Source: Spirochaetaceae bacterium
GTDB taxonomy: Bacteria; Spirochaetota; Spirochaetia; Treponematales; Breznakiellaceae
DNA length: 7,226 nucleotides
Assembly (NCBI GenBank): GCA_031257995.1
Contig: JAIRNN010000139.1
Coordinates: forward strand, 1 to 7,226
Reading direction: 5' to 3'
Shown here: one piece after another, positions 1-6,759 of the stretch
How the letters are laid out: each line of letters opens with the position of its first letter
Position numbering within the stretch: the stretch's first letter is position 1
The notes under the pieces: model-generated
Told to the model about the DNA's origin: nothing
Databases searched by the model: none
Seen by the model: the letters and a program-made list of their open reading frames with translations, nothing else
Program-made: the position numbers and the translations under genes

Positions 1-23
1 CGTATACTTAACAAAAGAAATGT

Positions 24-90
24 CCACAGATTTCACAGATTAACGCCGATTATAGCCTCTTTAATCTGTGAAAATCAGCGTAATCAGCGG
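24..90. repeat. CACAGATT-type interspersed repeat with 13-bp inverted repeat
   Basis: CACAGATT occurs twice at the left (25-32 and 34-41), and TTTCACAGATTAA (31-43) is perfectly complementary to TTAATCTGTGAAA (61-73), leaving a 17-nt loop. AATCAGCG then recurs at 73-80 and 82-89. Phrases of this kind are familiar to me as noncoding interspersed repeats in many bacterial genomes; that recognition is memory, while the inverted repeat is directly visible. A related CACAGAT block is at 7100-7140. The 70-codon reading frame that starts at 68 begins inside this repeat and is unlikely to be a gene. Confidence 0.7.
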
Positions 91-149
91 ACTTTTTCCA
101 AAAGTAAACGCATATGGGAGACTTCCCCCAACTATTTTCCATATATCCG

Positions 150-610
150 AGCCTGTTCCAAAACCCCAAGCAAATCTTAGAACAACCACATTTACAGCGA
201 ACCTTCAAAAAAATTTAACCGCAAAGGCGCCCAATGCCGCGCCCGAAACAGGCACAACGGTTGCGCATGGCGCAACTTAGGTTGTGCCAGGGGCGTTGGC
301 GCGGTTATGCAGCATGGCGCGGCGCCAATAAAGGCGGCGCTTGGATACCAGCTTCGGCCGCCGCGGTACTGAAGGCGCGGAAGGTTTTTACCGGCAGTCA
401 CGCCTTTTATCGCTAATTCGTCTGTTTTGTCAGCCTTCACAGAAAGCCGCTTTCAAGACTGCTTATAAAGCCAATCGGCTGTCAAATCAGCGCGCCTCTA
501 TCCTTATCCGCCTCAGCGGTTTACTAACCGCCTTCGCCTTCGCGGTTAATTCCTTACCTCTTTGTCAACTGACAGTAATACTCCAATACAAATGAGTTTT
601 GGAACAGGCT
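150..610. mobile_element. MITE-like element with 15-bp terminal inverted repeats
   Basis: AGCCTGTTCCAAAAC at 150-164 is perfectly inverted as GTTTTGGAACAGGCT at 596-610, bounding 461 bp. A second, inner inverted pair, TTAACCGCAAAGGCG (216-230) and CGCCTTCGCGGTTAA (535-549), matches at 14 of 15 positions. Between them is a GC-rich, hairpin-prone stretch with no convincing gene; the short reading frames (for example 192-440 on the minus strand) have low-complexity, GC-driven composition and no recognisable protein. This architecture fits a nonautonomous, transposase-less element. A target duplication is not clear: ATCC occurs at 145-148 and 611-614, but one base (G149) separates the left copy from the inverted repeat. 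It could instead be a composite of interspersed repeats that happen to be inverted. Confidence 0.5.
237..304. other. Nested three-tier hairpin inside the MITE-like element
   Basis: Three nested inverted repeats share one centre: CCGCGCC (237-243) with GGCGCGG (298-304), GGCACAAC (251-258) with GTTGTGCC (281-288), and GTTGCGC (260-266) with GCGCAAC (270-276) around an ATG loop. The total is 22 pairs with small internal bulges, so either strand could fold as RNA and the duplex could extrude a cruciform. No flanking U-run is present, so it is not a typical terminator. Its function is unknown; it is most simply part of the repeat element. Confidence 0.6.
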
Positions 611-633
611 ATCCATTTTTAATTCCGCGCAGG

Positions 634-741
634 AAAAGGGGGTTTACTCTCCCGCCGTGATTTGTGCTATTCTTATCCTGAAATCTTTGGGTATGAACAT
701 CGGGTCAACGAGCCTTTATGGACAGACACTCAATAAAAAGA
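634..741 (+). pseudogene. Decayed duplicate of the activase promoter and first codons
   Basis: Bases 665-715 repeat the region around the start of the large activase gene (2401-2453). TGCTAT-CTTATCCT is shared apart from one base, and the 36 bases from 680 match 2418-2453 at all but two positions. The shared codons read KSLG-x-NIGSTSL, with one silent change (CTG to TTG) and one Ile-to-Met change. The first two bases of the start codon are missing here (TCCTGAAA against TCCTATGAAA). Weaker similarity extends upstream (AAAAGGG at 634-640 and 2372-2378) and possibly downstream (CAATAAAAAGA at 731-741 against CAATGAAAAGA at 2472-2482). After that it diverges and the frame reaches TGA at 759-761. 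The -10-like element survives in weakened form (TGCTATTCT), so it might still give transcription toward the lipoprotein gene. Confidence 0.8.
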
Positions 742-750
742 GAGCGCGAG

Positions 751-781
751 CCCCGCGATGAGAGCATCGCAAGAATCGGGG
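751..781 (+). promoter_or_regulatory. Leader hairpin upstream of the lipoprotein gene
   Basis: CCCC (751-754) pairs with GGGG (778-781), and GCGATG (755-760) pairs with CATCGC (765-770) around AGAG, leaving a 7-nt bulge on the 3' side. It lies about 87 nt upstream of the lipoprotein ATG and has no following U-run. It would be in the 5' leader if transcription starts at the displaced promoter copy near 680. Whether it regulates anything cannot be told from one sequence. Confidence 0.4.
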
Positions 782-867
782 TAAGAGGGCGTGAACGGTG
801 AGCAATGATGACGAGTACGAACAAAAGGGGTGAAAACAACCTATTTGTCGGAGAAGGGGTGATTATT

Positions 868-1854
868 ATGGCAAAAAACAATGCAGGAATACCCGCTCCG
901 CGGGTCGGGGCTGCCGGCGTTGCGGCGGTGTTGGCCGTTACGGTCGTCGTTGGGTTTATGCTGACGGGGTGCGCGTCCACTTCGATGGTATACCATAAGA
1001 GTGTGCCGATGAAGAAACAGTGCGTGATACTGAACGCGGAAGAGATCACGAGTATTGACGATACGCCCGTCAGCTTTAGCAGGACTGGGTTGAAGGATGG
1101 TGAGAGGGTAAGTGTGGTATATCCGGCGGGCAAGCATACCATTCGCATAACAACCCGCGCCCGCCACGTGATAGACGTTAAGTTTGAAGGTTATCGGGCA
1201 ATATATGATGAGTATGTGACGATGCCCTATATGCTGGATGCCTATACCCCTGCCGCTTTCGAGTTTAAACCAAATAAGAGATACCGGATTAAGAACATTT
1301 CTCCGCCGCTCCAGTACCACGACGGAAAGCTCACGTCATCGGACGAAAATGTTACGATACGCACGTCTCCAGACGGGACGATAACCGTTGAGAATCCCAG
1401 TCTGGTAATCGTCGAGGCGGGAACCATGCCGTTTTCCACGCATATCGGGGTGGAGTTTCACAATTCCAGCGGTACCGGCTGGTTTTACAACGACTTGGCC
1501 GGTTTCGACTTAGGGCCTCGGTTTGGCCTGACCATCCTGCATGGGAATCTGGATATAAAACTTCTGGGCGGTGTGGGAATCGTCGGACCATTTGCTTTCC
1601 CGGACCTGTCCGGTTTTAAGCTGGAAGCCTCTGTGTATTACGGCGGCTTAGCGGAGATCTTTGTCAACAACGCCGGGCTGGAATTCGGCGGCGGTATGTT
1701 TATCGCGTGGAATACACCCTATACACTCTATCTGCAAGCCGGTCTTCTCTCCCGGGATAAAAAGAATAGTACCCGGAGCCTATACGGTCAGTATTACCTA
1801 AACGGCGAAAAATGGCATAACACGTTCGGCATTGGCTGCAAGACGCACCTATAG
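868..1854 (+). CDS. Putative outer-membrane-associated lipoprotein, unknown function
   Basis: This encodes 328 residues. The N-terminus is a lipoprotein signal: MAKNNAGIPAPR, a hydrophobic run at about residues 13-32, then the lipobox LTGC with the acylated cysteine at 35. I chose ATG 868 over the in-frame ATG at 805 because AAGGGGTGATT (854-864) is a near-consensus Shine-Dalgarno and the 868 start gives a proper signal peptide. Residues about 45-145 form a beta-rich domain (SVPMKKQCVIL, then YPAGKHTIRI, then FEFKPNKRYRI) resembling N-terminal domains I recall from treponemal lipoproteins. Residues about 185-328 have short alternating strands, many Gly and aromatic residues (GVEFHNSSGTGWFYN, LGPRFGLTIL, LYLQAGLLS) and end with GIGCKTHL, suggesting an outer-membrane barrel-like or beta-sandwich fold. 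The substrate is unknown. It has no tight operon partner: the next gene starts 561 bp later. Its promoter may be the displaced copy near 665-680. Confidence 0.8.
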   Translation: MAKNNAGIPAPRVGAAGVAAVLAVTVVVGFMLTGCASTSMVYHKSVPMKKQCVILNAEEITSIDDTPVSFSRTGLKDGERVSVVYPAGKHTIRITTRARHVIDVKFEGYRAIYDEYVTMPYMLDAYTPAAFEFKPNKRYRIKNISPPLQYHDGKLTSSDENVTIRTSPDGTITVENPSLVIVEAGTMPFSTHIGVEFHNSSGTGWFYNDLAGFDLGPRFGLTILHGNLDIKLLGGVGIVGPFAFPDLSGFKLEASVYYGGLAEIFVNNAGLEFGGGMFIAWNTPYTLYLQAGLLSRDKKNSTRSLYGQYYLNGEKWHNTFGIGCKTHL

Positions 1855-1925
1855 CTCGCAGGTTGATTAGGCTAAAACGAATGATCGCCACACGTTACGT
1901 AAATTGCATAAATCAGCGCTTCCTT

Positions 1926-1984
1926 GAACGACGTAGGGAATCCTCCTCGAACTACGTGGGGAGTTCCCATCGAACGTCTTCGAC
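1926..1984. repeat. Degenerate 23-bp direct repeat preceding the array
   Basis: Bases 1926-1948 and 1949-1971 match at 17 of 23 positions, sharing GAAC-n-ACGT-n-GGGA-n-T and a final TC. A third partial copy starts with GAAC at 1972. It runs directly into the 23/24-bp array and has a similar period but a different sequence. It may be an older, diverged repeat tract. No terminator with a U-run is visible between the lipoprotein stop and this tract. Confidence 0.5.
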
Positions 1985-2264
1985 TGGCCCAGTAGCGCTT
2001 CCACTATCGGCCCAGTAGCGCATCCACTACTGGTACCAATAGCGCCATCACTACTGGTACCAATAGCCCGTCCACTACTGGTACCAATAGCCCGTCCACT
2101 ATCGGCCCAGTAGCGCATCCACTACTGGTACCAATAGCGCCATCACTACTGGTACCAATAGCGCATCCACTACTGGTACCAATAGCGCCATCACTACTGG
2201 TACCAATAGCCCGTCCACTACTGGTACCAATAGCCCGTCCACTACTGGTACCAATAGCGCCATC
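1982..2264. repeat. Tandem array of eleven 23/24-bp units plus a partial unit
   Basis: A partial unit (1982-2002) is followed by eleven head-to-tail units from 2003 to 2264. Nine are 24 bp with the core CTACTGGTACCAATAG, a 16-bp near-palindrome centred on GGTACC. Two (2003-2025 and 2098-2120) are 23 bp with CTATCGGCCCAGTAG instead. Cores are separated by three tail types: CGCCATC, CCCGTCC and CGCATCC. The units are otherwise identical, implying recent expansion or homogenisation. Spacing is unlike a CRISPR: there are no unique spacers of about 30 bp. On the minus strand 24-bp units read as an 8-residue repeat (LLVPVVDG, LLVPVVMA), but the 23-bp units break that frame, so I do not call a gene. 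The array ends 151 bp before the activase start. Confidence 0.95.
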
Positions 2265-2400
2265 CGTTTCCGGCGGCCTCCTGGCTCTTCTGAGAACCGC
2301 TCTCCGAGACGCTTTCGGCCTCGTGTGCCGCCGGTACCGCCAGCTTCCATTCGGCAGTGATCACCTACTCTAAAAGGGCCTACTCCCTCTCTCTCTTTTT

Positions 2401-2409
2401 TGCTATACT
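2401..2409 (+). promoter_or_regulatory. Extended -10 promoter abutting the activase start codon
   Basis: TGCTATACT is an extended -10 (TG-n-TATACT), with the hexamer at 2404-2409. The first base of the activase ATG is at 2416, the position where transcription would be expected to begin. No recognisable -35 stands 17 bp upstream; the upstream stretch is a pyrimidine tract (2383-2401) with five CT repeats. No Shine-Dalgarno lies between promoter and ATG. The same motif, weakened to TGCTATTCT, occurs in the duplicate at 665-673, suggesting that promoter and gene start moved together. Confidence 0.6.
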
Positions 2410-2415
2410 TATCCT

Positions 2416-5400
2416 ATGAAATCTCTGGGTATTAACATCGGGTCAACGAGCCTCAAAATGGTTTTGATTGACAATGAAAAGATTGTGTGGAGCGCGGCGG
2501 CGCCGCATGAGGGTGATTTCGCGCAGGCGGTGGAGAAGCTGCTTACGGAGGGACGGATACCGGAGGGGATTCCGTCGCTCGTAACGGGCAACGAAGGCCG
2601 TTTTATGTTTGATGTGGCGGGGACGATGGAGCCGCTATGTGTCGAGGCGGCGATGCGGGCGCTGGGGGTGAAAGCGGACGCGGTGGTGAGTATGGGGGGT
2701 GAAGACCTCATCGTGTATAAGCTCGACGAGAGCGGGAAGATTGTCAACAGTTTTTCGGGGAACAAGTGCGCGTCCGGGACGGGGGAGTTTCTGAAGCAGC
2801 AGCTCGCCCGCATGGATATGACGCTGGCCGATGTCGACAGGATTGCGGCGGACGCGAAGGTGCTGCCGCTCTCGACGCGGTGTTCGGTGTTTATGAAGAG
2901 CGACTGCACCCACCGGCTCAACAAGCGGGAGGCGACGAAGGACGACATTGTGCTGTCGCTGTCCAACGTGATGGCGGTGAAGGTGGTGGACTTCCTCCAC
3001 CGCGCCAAGATCGCAAGGGGCAGGGTCATCTTGACGGGCGGTATCACGCTGAACCGGCATATCGTACAGTTCATTAAGGAAAAAGCGCCGGACATCGAGT
3101 TTGTCATCCCCCAGACGGCGAGTGTTTTCGAGGCGGCGGGCGCGGCGTTTCTCGCCGGGGGTTCCGGGCTTTCCGCAAATCAGGGGACACCGCTGCCGCC
3201 CGCCGGCAAGGTGCTGAAGCCCAACGCGGTGCGTTTCGGGAAGCTCGGCGCGTTGCGGGAATGGCAGGACAAGGTGCGGTTCTTCGAGGCATCGGAGGGC
3301 ACGGTCGAGAAGGGGCGCGCCTACATTCTCGGCGTTGACGGGGGGTCGACGACGACAAAGGCGTGCCTCGTTGACGCGGAGACGGACGTGATCGCGGCCA
3401 GCCACTACGGGCGCACCCACGGTGATCCGGTGAAGGCTCTCAAAGAATGTTTGCGCGTCATTCAGGAGAAGGTGGTCGCGGACACCGGGGGCAAGGACAT
3501 CGACATCAGCCTCGTGTCCGCCACCGGTTCATCCCGCGAGATACTGGGAGTCTTTCTGGAGACGCCCGGCGTGTACAACGAGATTATCGCCCATGCGGTC
3601 GGCACCACCTATTTTGACCAAGATGTGGAGACGATATTCGAGATCGGCGGACAGGACGCGAAGTATGTCCTCTTAAAGAACGGTGTACCGATAGACTACG
3701 CGATGAACGAGGCGTGTTCGGCGGGTACCGGGTCCTTCCTTGAAGAATCGGCTTCCGGCGACCTTTCTATCCGCAGCGCCGCCGACATCGGGCCGATTGC
3801 CTGTGCCGCCGACTCGCCGCTCAAGTTTGGCGAACACTGCTCGGCCTTCATCAACTCAGACATCCGCAAGGCCGTCCAGCAGGGCGCGAGCAAGGAGAAC
3901 ATCACCGCCGGTATCGTCGGCTCTATCGTCTCCAACTACTTAAACCGCGTGGTCGGGAACCGCACCATTGGCGGCAAGGTCTTCTTGCAGGGCGGCGTGG
4001 CAAAGAATCCCGCCGTGCCGCTGGCCTTTGCGATGTTGCTCGAAAAAGAGATACTCGTGCCGCCCTCGCCCGAACTCATGGGCTGTTTCGGGGTCGCGCT
4101 CCTTGCCAAAAAGAAGACCGCCGACGGGCTGCTCGACAGGACTGCGGTCGTCATCGACGACCTCATTAACCGTGAGATTGGCTATGAGCGGGTCTTTACC
4201 TGCAAGGCTTGTGAGAACCTTTGTCCTATTCAGACCTTGAACGTCAACGGCGCCAAATACAACTTCGGGGGCCGCTGTAACAAATATACCAATATGCGGA
4301 AGAAGGTGAAGGACGTGCCGGTGTTCAACTATGTTGAGCGCCGGCAGGCGATGCTTTTCGAGGGGTTTGCCGCGCCCGCCCAAACCGGTGAAACGGGGGC
4401 AGGCGCGGCGGAAACGCAACCCAAGCGGCCCTACACGGTGGGCATCCCCCGTGCCTTTTCCACCCACACGCTCTACCCGCTCTACTCGTGGTTCTTCCAT
4501 GAACTGGGGATCAAGACCATGCTGTCAACGGAGGTTGCCCATGAGGGGGTGGCCCGCGCCGAGTCGACCTACTGTTTTCCAGCGGAGATCGCCCACGGCG
4601 CGGTGCAGGACTGCCTCGACAAGGGGGTTGACTATGTGCTGCTGCCCCATTTCCGCGATATGCCCAGCTATGAGACGGCGGTTCACGCGAACTTTTGCCC
4701 GATTACCCAGGCGTTTCCCTACTATGTCGATAAGGCGTTCCCCGAAGTTGATAAAGACAAGTGGCTGCCTCTCGTCGTGTCGTTCAAGTTTGGCGAGGAG
4801 AAGGCCCTTGAGCTCTTCTGCGTGATGACGGAGCGGCTCGGCATCGGTCAGGCGGAGACGAAAAAGGCTTTCGACAAGGCCGTTTCCATGCAAAACGCCT
4901 ACTTCGACGCGTGCCGGGCGTTGGGCAAAGAGGCGTTGGAGGAAGCCCGGAAAGCGGAACGGCCCGTTATCGCCCTTCTCGGACGGCCGTACAACGCCTT
5001 TACCCAGGAAGCGAACATGGGCATCCCGCGCAAGTTCTCCAGCCGGGGCTATTCTATCGTGCCTTTCGACATACTGCCCTTTGAAGACGAGACGATTTTC
5101 CCCAATATGTACTGGTACTACGGCCAGCAGGATGTCAAGTCGGCGGTGTTCATCAAGAACGAGCCGAACATCTACATCACCTACGTTACCAACTTCTCCT
5201 GCGCGCCGGATTCGTTCATCCTGCACTACATCAAGTGGGCGATGGGTCAGAAGCCTTTTCTTGTGCTGGAGCTTGACTCCCATTCCGCCGATGCCGGGGT
5301 GGACACCCGCGTCGAGGCGTTTCTCGACATCATCGACGGCTACCGCGCGCGGAAGGACGCTATCGAGGAGGAACGTTACGACAACGGCTGGAAGTTCGTC

Positions 5401-6729
5401 TATGACGGGAAGGCCCCCGCCGGGCAACAACTCCGCATTGACAACCACAAATCAGGCGAGAAGGTGAACATTGTCGGCAACAAGCGGGTGAAGGTGTTGC
5501 TCTCCAATATGGGCAACATCTCCACCGAGTATATCAGCGCCGCCATGTATGCGCTTGATATACAGGCCGCGCCGCTTCCGGTGTCCACGGCGCGAACCGT
5601 GCAGATCGCCCGCGCCCACGCTTCCGGCAAGGAGTGCGTACCGAGCCACCTCGTGCTGGGCGGCGCGCTCGAATACTTTGCCTCAGGAAAGTACCGCAAG
5701 GACGAACTCTACCTCCTCTTTGTGCCGATCACTACCGGCCCTTGCCGCACCGGACAATACTTCGTCTACTACGAGAACCTGTTCCGCGATATGCGCCTGG
5801 AAAACGTCGTGGTGTTCATCCTCTCCGCCGACAACTCCTACAGCGAACTCGGCCCGGACTTCACCAAACAGATGTGGCAGGGTTTCGTGCTGTCCGACTA
5901 CCTCAAGGACATCCAGACCGCGCTTCAGGCAACGGCGGCCGACCCCCAAAAGGCCGTCGCCGATTTCGAGGGTTCATGGCGGCAGGTGATGAACGCTGTC
6001 CGGCACAACCAACCCGTGTGGCCGGTACTGCGGAAGGTAGCGCGAGACGTACGGAAAATTCCGCTCAAACGGAACCTCGCCGAATGTCCGAAAGTCCTCA
6101 TCGTCGGGGAAATCTTTGTCCGCCGGGACGATTTTGCCGTGGGCGAGCTCATCCAACTGATGAGCGAGCGCGGCCTCGTCGTGAAAGTCGCCGGTATCGC
6201 CGAATGGATCCATTACCTCGACTTCGTGCGCGAATACGCCCTCAAGAAACTCATCAAACTGGGACAGCCCGGCAACCGCCGCAAACTCCTCCGCCTCCGC
6301 ATCGAGGAATGGTGGAAACACCACATCGAAAAGAAAACCCTCGCCATTTTGGGCCCCACAGGGCTCATCCCCAAGACCCCGCACGATATGCGCCGCATCA
6401 TGGCCTACACCCAGAAGCACTTCGTCAACCTCGAACTCAACTCGGAGATCGCGGTCTCGTCAGGCGCGGCGGCGGCGGCGATGGAGGAAGGCGATTACTC
6501 AGGCATCGTGAACATCTCTCCCTTTGCCTGTCTCATTGGCCGCGTCATCGAGGGCCTCTTCACCCCGTGGGCCCGCGAGCGCAACTACCCCATCCTGTCG
6601 GTGGAGGTGGACGGCAACCTCCTCCCCCCGAACATCGTGAACAAGCTGAACATCTTCATGGTAAACGCCCTCCGCTACAAAGGCGGCGCGGATTTGTCGG
6701 CGCTGGTCGATGAGCGGAAGCCGACATAA
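2416..6729 (+). CDS. Fused 2-hydroxyacyl-CoA dehydratase activase-like protein (two BadF/HgdC domains, DUF2229)
   Basis: The protein has 1437 residues. Two tandem ATPase domains of the BadF/BadG/BcrA/BcrD (PF01869) type occupy about residues 3-250 and 303-565. Domain 1 has GINIGST (5-11), GGED (94-97), NKCASGTGEF (C118) and STRCSVF (C156). Domain 2 has GVDGGSTTTK (306-315), GGQDAKY (411-417), NEACSAGTGSF (C434) and GEHCSAF (C475). The paired cysteines correspond to the [4Fe-4S] ligands of HgdC, where each subunit of the dimer gives two. A linker carries CKACENLC (C596, C599, C603) and C621, a possible further cluster. Residues about 673-890 match the DUF2229 type. The rest (GKECVPSH at C1074, TGPCRTGQ at C1110) resembles the dehydratase D-component class (COG3581-like). 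The family role is ATP-driven electron transfer onto 2-hydroxyacyl-CoA dehydratases; the substrate here is unknown. The start is fixed because the first glycine motif begins at residue 5 and no later Met preserves it. Length suits the long fused family. Confidence 0.93.
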   Translation: MKSLGINIGSTSLKMVLIDNEKIVWSAAAPHEGDFAQAVEKLLTEGRIPEGIPSLVTGNEGRFMFDVAGTMEPLCVEAAMRALGVKADAVVSMGGEDLIVYKLDESGKIVNSFSGNKCASGTGEFLKQQLARMDMTLADVDRIAADAKVLPLSTRCSVFMKSDCTHRLNKREATKDDIVLSLSNVMAVKVVDFLHRAKIARGRVILTGGITLNRHIVQFIKEKAPDIEFVIPQTASVFEAAGAAFLAGGSGLSANQGTPLPPAGKVLKPNAVRFGKLGALREWQDKVRFFEASEGTVEKGRAYILGVDGGSTTTKACLVDAETDVIAASHYGRTHGDPVKALKECLRVIQEKVVADTGGKDIDISLVSATGSSREILGVFLETPGVYNEIIAHAVGTTYFDQDVETIFEIGGQDAKYVLLKNGVPIDYAMNEACSAGTGSFLEESASGDLSIRSAADIGPIACAADSPLKFGEHCSAFINSDIRKAVQQGASKENITAGIVGSIVSNYLNRVVGNRTIGGKVFLQGGVAKNPAVPLAFAMLLEKEILVPPSPELMGCFGVALLAKKKTADGLLDRTAVVIDDLINREIGYERVFTCKACENLCPIQTLNVNGAKYNFGGRCNKYTNMRKKVKDVPVFNYVERRQAMLFEGFAAPAQTGETGAGAAETQPKRPYTVGIPRAFSTHTLYPLYSWFFHELGIKTMLSTEVAHEGVARAESTYCFPAEIAHGAVQDCLDKGVDYVLLPHFRDMPSYETAVHANFCPITQAFPYYVDKAFPEVDKDKWLPLVVSFKFGEEKALELFCVMTERLGIGQAETKKAFDKAVSMQNAYFDACRALGKEALEEARKAERPVIALLGRPYNAFTQEANMGIPRKFSSRGYSIVPFDILPFEDETIFPNMYWYYGQQDVKSAVFIKNEPNIYITYVTNFSCAPDSFILHYIKWAMGQKPFLVLELDSHSADAGVDTRVEAFLDIIDGYRARKDAIEEERYDNGWKFVYDGKAPAGQQLRIDNHKSGEKVNIVGNKRVKVLLSNMGNISTEYISAAMYALDIQAAPLPVSTARTVQIARAHASGKECVPSHLVLGGALEYFASGKYRKDELYLLFVPITTGPCRTGQYFVYYENLFRDMRLENVVVFILSADNSYSELGPDFTKQMWQGFVLSDYLKDIQTALQATAADPQKAVADFEGSWRQVMNAVRHNQPVWPVLRKVARDVRKIPLKRNLAECPKVLIVGEIFVRRDDFAVGELIQLMSERGLVVKVAGIAEWIHYLDFVREYALKKLIKLGQPGNRRKLLRLRIEEWWKHHIEKKTLAILGPTGLIPKTPHDMRRIMAYTQKHFVNLELNSEIAVSSGAAAAAMEEGDYSGIVNISPFACLIGRVIEGLFTPWARERNYPILSVEVDGNLLPPNIVNKLNIFMVNALRYKGGADLSALVDERKPT

Positions 6730-6759
6730 GTTACTAGATAAAGAGGGAGACACCCAATG

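Noticed and set aside
192..440. Minus-strand 82-residue frame in the MITE-like segment
   Set aside because: It crosses the inverted repeats and central hairpin, has no recognisable protein features and no credible ribosome binding site.
693..761. Small frame MNIGSTSL... in the duplicated activase start
   Set aside because: It has no Shine-Dalgarno and ends after 22 codons; it is a remnant of the activase 5' end rather than a functional peptide.
805..867. Upstream in-frame start for the lipoprotein
   Set aside because: The extra 21 residues would put polar sequence in front of the signal peptide, while the 868 start has a near-consensus Shine-Dalgarno.
1867..2118. Minus-strand 83-residue frame with RAIGTSS repeats
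   Set aside because: It starts inside the tandem array, has no independent start signal, and is another frame of the same repeat.
1982..2264. CRISPR array
   Set aside because: Units are directly abutting 23/24-bp copies; the only variable parts are three recurring 7-nt tails, and no cas genes are present.
2099..2350. Minus-strand 83-residue frame made mostly of LLVPVVDG/LLVPVVMA repeats
   Set aside because: It is generated by the 24-bp array, its first 30 residues are Arg/Gly-rich translation of GC-rich DNA, the nearest Shine-Dalgarno-like sequence is too far away, and a 23-bp unit ends the frame.
2409..3107. Minus-strand 232-residue frame opposite the activase start
   Set aside because: It lies antisense to the first ATPase domain, whose motifs are clearly coded on the plus strand; Ser/Thr-rich shadow composition.
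5634..6713. Plus-strand 359-residue frame inside the activase gene
   Set aside because: It is an out-of-frame translation of the GC-rich activase gene, rich in Arg and Pro with no domain.
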